From assembly GCA_017893485.1 (NCBI GenBank), contig CM030359.1, forward strand, positions 35,199,994-35,263,993: a stretch of DNA of 64,000 nt. The letters are read 5' to 3'. Shown in pieces: positions 46,055-57,360 of the stretch (its first letter is position 1; each line of letters begins with the position of its first letter). A program made the position numbers and the translations under genes. A model generated the notes under the pieces. It was given only the letters and a program-made list of their open reading frames with translations. It did no database searches and was not told where the DNA came from. This DNA is from Hemerocallis citrina (lineage: Eukaryota > Streptophyta > Magnoliopsida > Asparagales > Asphodelaceae).

Positions 46055-46925
46055 GAGCATATGTAGACGTTTGCCATTTACCCATTTTTTTCCATTTTTT
46101 TGAAAAGAAATGGATAAATGGCAAACGACAAAAAATGGAAAAAAAAATTGCTCTAGTCGTTGACCATTTACCCATTTTTTGGATCTGACATAAACAGTCG
46201 TTGACCAAATATGGAAGACGAAATGACTTTTGCCAAAATATAGCTAACGATGGATAATCTTTCGTCCGTTTAATGCGACGAAAGATTATCTATCGTCGAA
46301 GAAGTCGGACAAAAAATGAAACACCGTCCCTACACAATCACAGCTCAAATTAAGTCGGACGAAAAATAATACATCGTCGCTTTACTTTTTTGGCTGACAC
46401 TTCGACGGACGAAAGATAATACATCGTCCTTACAATTTTATTTTATTTTTTAATTAAAAAACGATCGGACGGGTTATGAATCCCCGTCCGTTCCATTTAT
46501 AAAAAAAAACCATGAAATGAAGTGGGACGCGAGATAAAGCCCCGTCCCATACATTTCTTTGTTTAAAATTTTTATAAAACAACCCTATAATTATTTCTAT
46601 AGGTTAAAGTTAGGTTTAAAAGTTAATTAATTAATAACTAAGAAATAATTAGGATTAATTTAACATTTATTAAGGAATTAATTATGATTTAAAGTTTTTT
46701 TAACTTTTTTTTAAAAAAATGAGACGGACAGGAAATCATTCCCCGTCCGTTCTTTTTTTTTTTTTTTTTTTTTTTTGTGGCATGAGACGAAAATAATCTT
46801 TCGTCTGAGATTTTAAATAGTGAAAAGGCCAAGTTTTGGCTTTCGACGACTGCAGTGCAATGTCATTTTTTCCATTTCCATTTGCCATTTACCCAAATTT
46901 TGGCACTCAATGACTACAGATGCTC
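46055..46925. mobile_element. Tourist/PIF-Harbinger-like non-autonomous element
   Basis: 871 bp with 3-bp duplication TAA (46052-46054, 46926-46928). The terminal inverted repeat is GAGCATMTGTAG (5' GAGCATATGTAGACG; reverse complement of 3' GAGCATCTGTAGTCA). The TAA target and GAGCATCT-type end are typical of Tourist-like MITEs. Subterminal GCCATTTACCCA words are repeated in both orientations. There is no coding capacity. The middle holds a striking hairpin series (46253-46806). Confidence 0.8.
46253..46806. repeat. Series of about eight small hairpins with different stems
   Basis: Perfect inverted pairs occur at 46253-46266/46277-46290 (GATAATCTTTCGTC), 46407-46412/46424-46429 (GGACGA), 46466-46473/46483-46490 (CGGACGGG), 46524-46529/46543-46548 (GGGACG), 46724-46729/46745-46750 (ACGGAC) and 46785-46792/46799-46806 (AGACGAAA). 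Weaker ones lie at about 46306-46330 and 46355-46379. Loops are AT-rich and similar (GATAATACA, TTATGAAT, GAGATAAAG). Confidence 0.8.
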
Positions 46926-47257
46926 TAAGGTGCTCACACCACTCTGGTAATGTCAGGCAATACATCTTTTAAAGATAAATCTACAACATTTCTTAAGCAA
47001 TGGCTAGTTCTCCATTTATGTGAAGTTCGAAGAAACTCTTCATGATTGAGAATGTGGCTGCCAATTGGTTAAGCACATCAATATGACACCGCAACAGTGA
47101 TAGACAACAATGAACACCCTATATATTATAGAGAGAGAGAGAGAGCAATGCTCCATTGAAAATGCTACTGTAGCGTTAAAAATGTGAAAACAACCTAAGC
47201 CGTTGTTGGGAACAACGACCTTGGTTATAATGCATCAACAACGGCCTAGGTGGTTTT

Positions 47258-48254
47258 TGTTGACTCTTAGTTTGGTGTGCACAAAATGTGCTCATTAATA
47301 TTAATAAGTTTAAAGTTAGTTGTTCAGATTTTCAGGGTAAAATAAGGTGAGTAATATCAACAAATATCAACAAGAGATCCAAGAGAGATTCAGAAATATT
47401 CAAACAAAGAAAGTAATAAAGATAGATGGCAAACACAAGCTAAAAAGGAAGATATTCAAAAAGAGTTCTTGATTAATTGGTTCACAAGTAAAAGAGGAAG
47501 ATATCAAGACCTGAAAACAAAATGGATTTTAATTGTATAAGGTTGATTAGTTTATGGAAAGAAAACAAAGTGGATTCGGAATATACAGCGCGATACTGAT
47601 CGACTGTACTTCATGACGGTCGACCGCATCGCAGTCGACCGCAACCTTGAGTTGTTTGAGAAGCGGTCGACCTTTCAGCTCTCTAGTTTACGTCAGAGAG
47701 CTGAATGGTCGACCGCACCAATATGTCGGTCGACTGCACTTTGTGCTGTGTGTATTCTTGGAAAGTATCGTTTCTATTTTTGATCGATACACTTCCCCGT
47801 CTACCTATATTGGACGAATCCACTGTGTGTTCTTCAACCCTATTACTCCCGACAAAATTCTTCGGAACTAATCTTTCGATAATCAATCTGAGTGTGAGCG
47901 ATAATTTTTCTGTATTCTTCAGTCAGGATCATTAAACGATCTTGAGTTTTGGTTTTTCTTTCTTTTCCACTTCGGTGAGATTGACGGGACTTGTATTGGA
48001 AGTCCTGTGGGGGTAATAGGTCTCTCGGCCTAAATTCGAAAATCACTGTACAAAGGATTTTAAGTATAGTGGAATGCTTGTGCGGAGAATTACAACAAGT
48101 AGGTGGTGTGGACGTAGACCTAGGGGTTGAACCACGTTATATCGCTGCGTCATCTGTGTTTGCTGCTCTTAACTCTTTTACTTACCTTGCACTTTATTTT
48201 ATTAATTTTTAATTCTGCAAAATCACCCTGTTCACCCCCACAGGGTGATTTACA
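47258..48254 (+). repeat. 5' LTR of the Copia element
   Basis: 997 bp, TGTTGACTC to GATTTACA. It contains a cluster of GGTCGACC-type palindromes (about 47600-47735). Confidence 0.95.
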
Positions 48255-48255
48255 G

Positions 48256-48267
48256 TGGTATCAGAGC
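48256..48267 (+). other. Primer binding site, initiator Met tRNA
   Basis: TGGTATCAGAGC, one base after the 5' LTR. Confidence 0.95.
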
Positions 48268-48310
48268 GAGGTGCTTATCAAAAAGCTTAAAAGCTTAAGC
48301 AAAAGGTCCA

Positions 48311-48919
48311 ATGGCCGAAATCCCTCCTCCCGATAACTTGTACTCATCGGAGCCATTTATCTCCAATAGGACAAGCCTTACACGATCACCATTTTTTGAT
48401 GGAAAATGCTATGACGTCTGGAAAGTTCGTATGTCTCATTTTTTACAGATGCTCGGAGAAGAAGTATGGAATGTGTGTATCAATAAAACAGAAATTTCAG
48501 TTAGTGACGGGAAGACATCCTTCACAAAAGCAGAGTTGGCCCCCAAGACAGCAAATTCCATGGCTATGACAGCACTCTATGCAGGGTTGAACAATGAGGA
48601 ATTGATGCGATGAGGGCGAAATTGTAAGACAGCATACGAGATCTGGAACAACATGCTGAAGCGGCATGAAGGAACCACTTCTGAGGTAAAAGCTAAAGTT
48701 AATTTATGTTTCTATAAGTTTGATGTGTTTCGCATGTTGCCAGGGGAAGATGTGGATCAAATGCTCGCCCGCTTCGATGTCATTGCCCATGAACTTAAGA
48801 GCTTAGGTAAGGGGGTAGATGATGACCGAAAGGTTGGAAAGCTCATAAGCTGTCTCACGCCCGAGTGGGATGTAAAAGTTGCTGCAATTAATGAGGGAAA
48901 CCCTAGAGGAAAAGGGACG
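48311..48919 (+). pseudogene. Copia gag, N-terminal part
   Basis: ATG at 48311 begins MAEIPPPDN, 43 bp after the PBS. The frame carries the Copia gag core (FDGKCYDVWKVRMSHFLQ, then AYEIWNNMLKRHEGT and the LTPEWDVKV segment). A single in-frame TGA at 48611-48613 interrupts an otherwise continuous frame up to the inserted LTR at 48925. The protein would form the particle and could act in trans if intact. Confidence 0.85.
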
Positions 48920-48924
48920 ATTAC

Positions 48925-51900
48925 TGTAATCCCTGTTTTTCGTTTTATGTATTTTTGAGTGTATTTTTCATTTTAGTGTAATTTCTCTCGTTGTATTCCT
49001 CTTGTATTTCTTTTGGACCGTATATTGGATTTTTGTGTCAATATATTTTCAATTTATTATTTTGTTTTCTTTTATTTGAGTTCTTGATTCATTGTCCGTC
49101 TTTTGATTCGTCTCTTTTTGCTCGTGCCATTATTTTTGACTCTCACTGTTAAATTTATTTTTAATTCTTTTTTGTTATTTTAATTCATTCATTTGTGCCA
49201 TATCACTTTTTGGATCTTTATATCCAATAGCCACCTAAAAACCCATTATCCCATTCTAATATCCATTACCTATAACTATTACCCCTGGATCCATTTTAAC
49301 AACCATTATCAATCCTAATTTACCATTACCCATTAGTAAACTATCATAATCTAATGCACAAACTACCTAATTTAAATCCTAATTACCAAACACCATCAGA
49401 CCGTTACCCACTACTTCTTTACACCTAATTTTAATCCTACACTCATGAGCCTAATCCCAACCGTTAACCACATATACCCCTACCCGAACCCACTTAAAAC
49501 CTGAAAACCGGTTGCACCCAATAAGCCCAACCCAATTCCCTGTGTAACTCCCCAGTATTTATACCCCGTTGCATGCCTACTCTTCTCTCCCTCCCGATCA
49601 GCTGCAAATCCTGTGCCATCCCGATGACATCTCTTGCTCTCTTGCTCTTGGAATTTTCTTGCGTGTGCTCGAGTGCGCGTGTAGATCGTTCGTGGGTTCG
49701 TTTATTTTTCGTTCGTGGGTTTTGTTCGTTGTCGGGATCCATTCCCGTTATTCTTGGTATTCTTCGTTTTCGTCTTCAGTTAAGGCAAGTAACTTGTACT
49801 CCAATTCCTTTGTTTCATACAAGTCAAAAATACTACCTATAGTGTAGTTGGGTTCTAGAGAAAACTCGCGTGTGTGTTATCTTTGATGGGTTTCGTCTTT
49901 ATAGTGCTACTTGACCATAGTTGCCTCACGACACAATATGGATATGAATTAACTTAGGTTTTACCCGTTCTTGATTTGATCATGTATGTGGGATTTTTGT
50001 GAGAATTTGGGTATTTGTTGGGATCCATGTGATAGCCTTGCTTTAGATATGTTAATTACCCTATTTCATGTTGTTTGGACACTTGGTAGACTAGATTTCA
50101 TGTTTGGTTGTATTTGGATCAAGTTTCGTTTGAATGATGTTGATTTTGGTTTTAGAGGAAGATCTGTATTTTGTCGATGTTCTGATTTGAATTGTATTTT
50201 CAACCATATTAAAGTCAGAATCTTAATTCCTGTATAAAACATGAATTGTAGAGAAATTCTTCTTCTTTCTAACCCCTCTGACCTTGCTCGATTTTGTTTT
50301 CGTATGAGTGACTTATGAATGCTTTACTACAGAGGTGTATTATGTTCCAGATTTCGTTTCTCGACGATTTTTGTTGAATAAACTATTTTGATACTTGAGC
50401 TACACGTATTATTTTGATCTGAAACTTTGAACAGTATTTTTATACCTATCTAGGGATTACCCATAATTTTGGTAGATTTTATTGATGAGTTTTATATGTC
50501 GTTTCATGCATGTTTACAAAAGTCATACTTGCTGTATTTTGCTCACTGTCTGTAAAGAATTGTGTTTTCACCCTGATTCCTTTTACTGTATGGAAAATGT
50601 TTGTGAAATATAAAAGTTAGTTTATTTTATCTATTTTCATCTCCCTTTGGCAGATTTGGATTTCGTTTCACGGATTGCGAGATATTTCAGTTTTCGTACA
50701 GCAGTGTTGGGAATTTCAGAGTGGCCAAAGTATCATTTCTTGATGTTTTCTTATTTTTGATGGTTAAACTAATTTTACTGGAATATTATGAAACTTTATA
50801 TTTTGATTCTAGACATATAGGAGAATACCCCAGATTTTTCTTGGATTTATTTGAGAAGTTTTAATGCTGTTTTTCTGACTGTGAATTCGTTTTACTGATT
50901 TTTGGCTGAACGTGTTTTCTGGATTCAAACCTGTTTTGAGTTATGATGTTGTGAATTACTATATGACTTAATTATATTCGTTGGATTCGTGTGAAAGTCT
51001 ATTTCCCAGATTCTTCTACGGATCTATATTTGCATTTCTGTAGGGACGAGTTCACTGTTTTAGTACTTTACTGTCTTGTTGTCCTGAATATGAACATACA
51101 CTGTTTTGCTCGTTTATGTGATTGTAAATTATCTATGCATGTTTATTTGTTTTCCTGAACCTAATACTGATTATACCATATTAGTTTGATACTATTTCGT
51201 ACACTTTCATGCCTGTTTGGTGACCATAATAAAAGTAACCAAGCCGGGGTTTAAGGAAAAGATCTATTAGTGGGAAAGCATAGAAATGTGTACTTAGAAG
51301 GGGACCCATGTTTCCCATCTGATTATCTATTATATGTTATGAGATCATGCAAGATTTTGATTATCTGATTCCTGACTACATACTTCCTTATGAGAGGGTG
51401 TACTCAGAAGGGGGCCCGTGATCCCATCTGTTACCCAACTACATACTTCCTAAGGGAGGGTGTACTTGGAGGGGACTTAGTCCTATCTGTTGCATGATCG
51501 TCTGTTATATGTCTGTCTGGATCAGTTATCTGATATCTGTCCGTCTGACCCCTGAGTACACGGCCCTATATGATCCCCTACGAATTCTAAAGCGAAATTG
51601 TTTATTGTAGCAACCATGTGTTATATTTTTGGGGCACATGAAGTGCTACCTAGATAGTAATCACACAAGACTTATAAAAACATGACATCTGTATCTGTAT
51701 TTGAAATCTGAATCTGAATCTGTTATATGCATCTGGCTATCTGTTATCTGATTATCGGATTACCTGTTATCTGTCTGACATTATCACTTGACACCATATT
51801 TGATACTATTTGTATATCTGTCTGCATGCCTTTTGACTTTGACACTTGACACATGTTAGTATACCATGCTAGTTGATTCTGCAATACCATGCTAGGTATG

Positions 51901-52411
51901 TTTCTGCTGTTATTTAGATTCGTTTAGTTTCCCCATGTACTAGTATCCTACATTATAAGTGGCCCGTAACTTGCAATTCACGAGTACTTGTTTTCTTTTT
52001 CCTTCTCCGGCAAACTACTAATTGCATATCAGGATGGTCAACTGCCAGATGGTATTGGCGAGATGATGTATTAGTGATGGATTTTCTGCTTTATCATTAT
52101 GATTATTTGTTGCTCGAACTTGAATAAAATGTACATGATTACTTGGATATTTATTTGTATTTGGGCGATGTGACCCAGGATATTTGACTTGTTCAGAATT
52201 TAATTATTTGAGATTATTATATTTGGTTTCAAGTAATTTCTGTTGGTATCTTATTTCAATTATGCATGTCTGGTTGTATCTTTTGCTTCTGACTCTGATT
52301 ATTTTGTGAGATGTTGTAAAGATTCCTGAACAGCTTATGAATGATGAAAATCATTCACTGGGCCAATGTTACGTGCTCGTATTCCGTATTTTTGGGAAGC
52401 AGGGCGTGACA
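48925..52411 (+). mobile_element. Solo long LTR, family D
   Basis: 3487 bp, TGTAATCCC to GGGCGTGACA, with perfect duplication ATTAC (48920-48924, 52412-52416). It is inserted in the Copia gag. A TATTTATA box (about 49556) is followed by a CT-rich leader, a layout like families A and B, so I read it as plus orientation. No coding domain, PBS or PPT is present. The 50,000-52,000 stretch is AT-rich with scattered repeats of ACTTCCTNAGGGAGGGTGTACT type (51385-51470). Confidence 0.85.
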
Positions 52412-52416
52412 ATTAC

Positions 52417-53255
52417 TATATATTCCAAGGAAAGCTAAAGACATACGAGATAGAGATGACAGAAACTAAAAGATACAGACATAACCAAAAACCGAAGAGA
52501 GGACTATTGCCCTAAAAGCAGAGAAATCATTTCCATCAAAATCAGAATCAGACCAGGAAGAATCAGACGAAGATTTCATATGGCTAACTAAACAATTCTG
52601 TAAGCATCTCAAACGCAAAATGTACAGCAGGTCACAAGGAGAAAGAGACAAAGATAAAAATGATGTGTGCTACAAATGCAACAAGCCAGGACATATACGC
52701 CCAAACTGTCCCCTATCGAATGGTAGGAACAAAGATTATCATCACTCCAATTCAGGATTGAGAAAGAAGGCGTTGAAGGCAACGTGGTTAGACTCAGATT
52801 CAAATGAAGACGAGCAATATCACAACAGTGTCGGCTTCATGTCTCTTGGGAATGGTGATGTGCAATCACCATCTCAAGAAGAGGTAATTGAAGAACCCAC
52901 TTATGATGAGTTAGTAGATATGTGTAATGGATTAAAAGATTTTGCCAAGAAATTGAGTCGAAGGCTTGGTTACAATGAGACAATACAACATAAAAAATCT
53001 AAGCAATCTTGTCATACACATATGCATAGCCACCAAAATAGTTACAAACCAACACACAATTATGCATATGTGCATGATCCAAAGCATAATCGCATTACTT
53101 GTCACTATTGTTGTAGATTAGGACATATTTCTTATAATTGTGCTTTGAAAAGGATTACTAATTTGGTTTGGATAAAGAAGAATACAAGTGCAGGAACAGT
53201 ACCTACTTGGATACATACTAATCTTAATGTAGTTACATCAATGCACTTCACCTAA
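52417..53255 (+). pseudogene. Copia gag, C-terminal part with two zinc knuckles
   Basis: Gag resumes with GKLKTYEIEM (about 52430), shifts frame near 52512, and reads through an acidic linker (SESDQEESDEDF). The knuckle CYKCNKPGHIRPNC lies at about 52670-52711. A Ser/Asn/Asp-rich segment leads to a second knuckle CHYCCRLGHISYNC at about 53100-53141. The frame ends at TAA 53253-53255. Both knuckles keep the C-x2-C-x4-H-x4-C spacing used for RNA packaging. Confidence 0.85.
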
Positions 53256-54345
53256 AGATCGGTAGCACCTTGATAGTGGATGCCTAAAGCTCATGATGGA
53301 TGAAAACAACACTCTTGCACCACTATCAACAAAAGAAAAGGGAAGATCATATGTTTTTTAAGGTAAAACAATTTTAATTCATTGTCTAGTAAGCAAATTT
53401 AAACTCATTTAATTCTCAACTTGCTGATATTTTTACTTAGCCTTTTGATGAAAAACGATTTTATTTCTTGAGAGGTGAATTAAATGTTATTGACTTTTCA
53501 GCCTAAAAAAATTGTGTGACGGTCGACTGTACGGTCGACCGGTACAGTCTCAGTTTTGGTTGTTTCTCTTTTTTACCAAATTTCAACATTTGCGGTCGAC
53601 CGGTTCTTCCTCTGTGACTTTCTTTGGTTTTGCGATCGACCGTGCGGTCGACCGGTATGCTCTCAGGAAATTTTGTTAAATCATCTCTATTGCGGTCGAC
53701 CGTACGGTCGACTAGTCTCCTTTCTGGTCTTCGATAAAAACTCTTTTTAAAACCATTTTTTGTGACTCTTGAAATTCAATTTTTTATTATACTTGTATTG
53801 GGGAGGATCTCAAATCTATGATATTATGAAAAGCTCCTTGTATATCAAAGAGTCTCGCTATCAATTGTATCATGTAAGAAGATTCTCTTCCACTCGTTTT
53901 CAGTAACATTTCGTTCTTTTCAAACTCTATCCCTCCTGTCTATTTTGATTAATGAGTTTTTTTTAACGTACTTTCACTAGAATTTTTTTTTAACGTGCTT
54001 TCACTTTTCTTCTACTCAAATCCCTCTTGGTGTGTTCCAAAAAGGGGGAGAATTTTTTGGAATGTTTTCAAATAAAGTCTAAAGCATTCATGACATGTTT
54101 TCATAGAATTTTTTCAAATACGCAATGATTCTATGAATATTCTAAACTACAAATATGGTTTCAAAAGTCTTACACTATTCATATATGTTGTTGTTCAGTA
54201 TAACAGGTGACATTGAATTAAGGAGTATTTATATCTCTCTTAAAGGCTCTTAAATATAAAAATCTGTGTAACAAGATATACTAAACTCAGGGGGAGCATT
54301 TAGGCCTATTTTAATTTTCAAACATTCTGGCATGTTTTGTTCACA
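53256..54345 (+). other. Non-coding 3' region of the gag-only Copia element
   Basis: No pol sequence. It contains a GTCGAC palindrome cluster at 53518-53720 and a duplicated TTTTTTTTAACGTRCTTTCACT segment (about 53958-54010). An extra PPT-like AAAAAGGGGGAGA lies at about 54040. Confidence 0.7.
53518..53720. repeat. GGTCGACCG palindrome cluster
   Basis: Seven GTCGAC or GATCGAC words occur in about 200 bp, mostly in the pair form GGTCGAC(C/T)GTRCGGTCGAC. The same word also clusters in both LTRs (47600-47735, 54720-54845). Confidence 0.8.
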
Positions 54346-54360
54346 CAAAAAGGGGGAGAT
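54346..54360 (+). other. Polypurine tract of the Copia element
   Basis: AAAAAGGGGGAGAT directly abuts the 3' LTR. Confidence 0.9.
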
Positions 54361-55365
54361 TGTTGACTCTTAGTTTGGTGTGCTCAAAATGTGCTCATTA
54401 ATACTAATAAGTTTAAAGTTAGTTGTTCAGATTTTTAGGGTCAAATAAGGAGAGTAATATCAACAAATATCAATAAGAGATCCAAGAGAGATTCAGAAAT
54501 ATTCAAACAAGGAAAGTAATAAAGATAGATGGCAAACACAAGCAAAAGCTGAAGATATTCAAAAAGAGTTCTTGATTAATTGATCCACAAGCAAAAGAGG
54601 AAGATATCAAGACCTGAATTTTTCCTTCTATTTTCATGAGATTTTAATTGTATAAGATTGATTAGTTTATGGAAAGAAAACAGAGTGGATTCGGAATATA
54701 CAGCGCGATTTCCGTACTTCATGACGGTCGACCGCATCGCAGTCGACCAAAACCTTGAGTTGTTTGAGAAGCGGTCGACCTTTCACCTCTCTACTTTACA
54801 TCAGAGAGCTGAACGGTCGACCGCACCAATATGTCGGTCGACCGCACTTTGCACTGTGTGTATTCTTAGAAAGTATCGTTTCTATTTTTGATCAATACAC
54901 TTCCCCGTCTACTTATATTGGACGAATCCACTGTGTGTTCTTCAATCCTATTACTCCTGATAAAATTCTTCGGAACTAATCTTTCGATAATCAATCCGAG
55001 TGTGAGCGATAATTTTTCTGTATTCTTCAGTCAGGATCATTAAACGATCTTGAGTTTTGGTTTTTCTTTCTTTTCCACTTTGGTGAGATTGACGGGACTT
55101 GTATTGGAAGTCCTGTGGGTGTAATAGGTCTTTCGGTCTAAATCCGAGAATCACTGTACAAAGGGTTTTAAGTATAGTGAAACACTTGTGGCGGAGAATT
55201 GCTACAAGTAGGTGGTGTGGACGTAGACCTGGGGGTCGAACCACGTTATATCGCTGTGTCATTTGTGTTTGCTGCTCTTAACTCTTTTACTTACCTTGCA
55301 CTTAATTTTTTAAATTTTTAACTCCGCACAATCACCATATTCACTCCCCCCTAGGGTGATTTACA
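54361..55365 (+). repeat. 3' LTR of the Copia element
   Basis: 1005 bp, about 95 percent similar by eye to 47258-48254, followed by the GTTTT duplication. Confidence 0.95.
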
Positions 55366-55410
55366 GTTTTCACGAGTTTTCACAAGATTTGCGTTTTCAA
55401 TGGAGCATTG

Positions 55411-55412
<2 letters not shown>

Positions 55413-55487
<75 letters not shown>
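55413..55487. repeat. (TA)n microsatellite
   Basis: About 36 TA units, left flank of the LINE fragment. Confidence 0.95.
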
Positions 55488-55488
<1 letters not shown>

Positions 55489-55852
55489 ACAACAACAACA
55501 AAGCCTTTTTCCCAACTAGTTGGTGTCGCATAAATCCTGGTTTCCCATTTTGCCTGGTTTAGCGCAATATTTTCTCTAAGGTCACATTCTATCATATCTT
55601 TTTTCACCGTTTCCACCCAAGTTAGTTAGGTATTCCTTTACCCTTAACTCTACCATCAATACTTATCAAATCACTATTTCTAATTAGGACACTACTAGGT
55701 CTACGAGTGACATGCCCAAACCACCTGAGACAATTCTCTCTTAACTTATCTTGGATTGGAGCTACCTTTAGCATGTCTCGTATATGCTCATTTCTAATTA
55801 TATCAATCCTTGTTTTACTACACATCCATCTTAGCATCATCATCTCCACTCA

Positions 55853-55856
<4 letters not shown>
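55488..55856 (-). pseudogene. RTE-like LINE, 3' end
   Basis: On minus, the frame 55849-55622 reads [20 protein letters not shown] and RENCLRWFGHVTRRP. This is the hallmark C-terminal segment of plant RTE-type LINE polyproteins. The 3' end runs into TTGTTGTTGTTG, the short-repeat tail expected for RTE elements. It lies between two TA microsatellites, so the insertion was probably into a TA tract. Confidence 0.8.

Positions 55857-55931
<75 letters not shown>
55857..55931. repeat. (TA)n microsatellite
   Basis: About 37 TA units, right flank of the LINE fragment. Confidence 0.95.
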
Positions 55932-55934
<3 letters not shown>

Positions 55935-56728
55935 ACATATATATAATAAATAACAAGGTAAAATGAAAAAAACCTATCAAGTGGCTCTCCTTCAATTGAA
56001 ACAAAATCAATGGCTCACATTCATCATCCCAAAAGACATTTTTTCTTCAAAAGTTTTCCCCGCAAAACTAATTTTTTTCCTCCAAAACAAAAATCCTCCT
56101 CACTTTATTACTCTCTCTCCTCTCTTCACTTTTTCAGATTTCTCCCTCTCTCTCTCTCTCACTCACACACACACAACCCATAAATTTGGATTTTCAGATT
56201 TCAGGTTTGTAAATTTCCGGATTTTCAGATCTTTTTTGCTTCTTTTGATTGCTCATGTAGAAAATTACACTAAGTTCCCTGATTGTTTTCAAATGCAATG
56301 AAAGATATAAATGTCTCTCTCTCACTCTCTCCAGAAATTTAGAATTTTCGATTTGAGGTTTGTAAATTTTCGGATTTTTAGATCTTTTATGTTTCTTTTG
56401 ATTACTCATATAGAAAATTTAACTGAGTTTTTTGATTGATTTCAAATGCAACGGAAGATTTAAATGGATATTCACTGGGGTTAATTTCAACATTTCAAAC
56501 ATGGACTTTTATTTACAACTAATTGTTGTCGTACTATTCAAACTTGAGCTACATAAACTCCATGATGGAAGTTTTTTCAGTTCATGCATCCGAAATGCTG
56601 GAAAGTAAATATATCCAGTATTATACATGAACATTATTATAATGTACATCTTAGAAAGTATATTAAACTCTAATAGTATAATATACTGTAAACACCAAAG
56701 TTAATCGTCAAATATTTTTCCTCCTTGA

Positions 56729-56832
56729 TATAAATAGCAAGTTCTTCATCAGAACTAAACAACAACATCTGTTTGGCTTCTCACTGCTTTCTGCAATGGA
56801 TAACATCACTATATATGTCCATGTAAGTTTCT
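56729..56832 (+). promoter_or_regulatory. Possible orphan promoter and first exon
   Basis: GATATAAATAGC (TATA-like) at about 56728 is followed by an ACAACAACATC leader and ATGGATAACATCACTATA at 56796. A donor-like CATGTAAGTTT follows at about 56821. It could be the 5' end of a gene whose remainder is not recognisable, or chance. Confidence 0.2.
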
Positions 56833-57360
56833 TTTTTTTATTTGACATCTATAACTCTTTCATAATAGATCAATTAATTCTTTCTTTAATATTCCTGACA
56901 TTATAATTCTTATTGTCATATGCTTCATTGTTCTGAGTACGTGTTGTAGACACGTGCCCACACATAAACCTAGTATACACACACACACACACACACACGA
57001 TAGGAGCACACAATATATAAAATCCTTAAAAGATCATATATACATAAATGGTCCTTGATAAGGCCTGCTTGGGCCCAATCAGCACTTCAGTGATATACCC
57101 TGCACACCTCAGAGAGGAAAGAGCATGTATTCGAGGACATCTCTTTGTTCCTGAAAGCCACTGCATGTCCACATTCGCTCATCTAACGCATTACTTGAGT
57201 GGTCCATGGCAACCAAGTTGAAGACACGTCATTTTACTCAATTAGTCAAATCATGATTCTTGGCAGGGCTCATTCGAGTGTTTTTGCAACATTATTGGGT
57301 TATTCTTGTGATCTTGTCCCTACCAGTCTCGTTGGAAATGACTAACTTTAGCCTCACACT

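Larger units (their letters stand above)
47258..55365 (+). mobile_element. Gag-only (TR-GAG-like) Copia element, Sirevirus-like
   Basis: LTRs at 47258-48254 and 54361-55365 with perfect 5-bp duplication GTTTT (47253-47257, 55366-55370), a Met-type PBS and a PPT. The internal region encodes only gag and has no pol. A 3.5 kb solo LTR interrupts gag. Duplicated PPT-like AAAAAGGGGGAGA motifs (about 54040 and 54346) and two CCHC knuckles recall Sireviruses. It is non-autonomous, like the described gag-only terminal-repeat elements of plants. Confidence 0.9.
47144..55412. mobile_element. Small MITE split by a Copia element
   Basis: AGCAATGCTCCATTGAAAA at 47144 and its reverse complement ending at 55412 form a near-perfect inverted repeat of about 20 bp. 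Without the Copia insertion the element would be about 160 bp (47144-47257 plus 55371-55412). The interior has a GTTGTTGGGAACAACG hairpin. It is flanked by GA and TA microsatellites, so no clean target duplication can be read and the superfamily is open. Confidence 0.65.

Noticed and set aside
46926..46990. Further RPB7 exon on minus beyond the Tourist-like element
   Set aside because: A stretch reading DVLPDIT on minus is only vaguely similar to the expected upstream segment and lacks splice sites at the right places.
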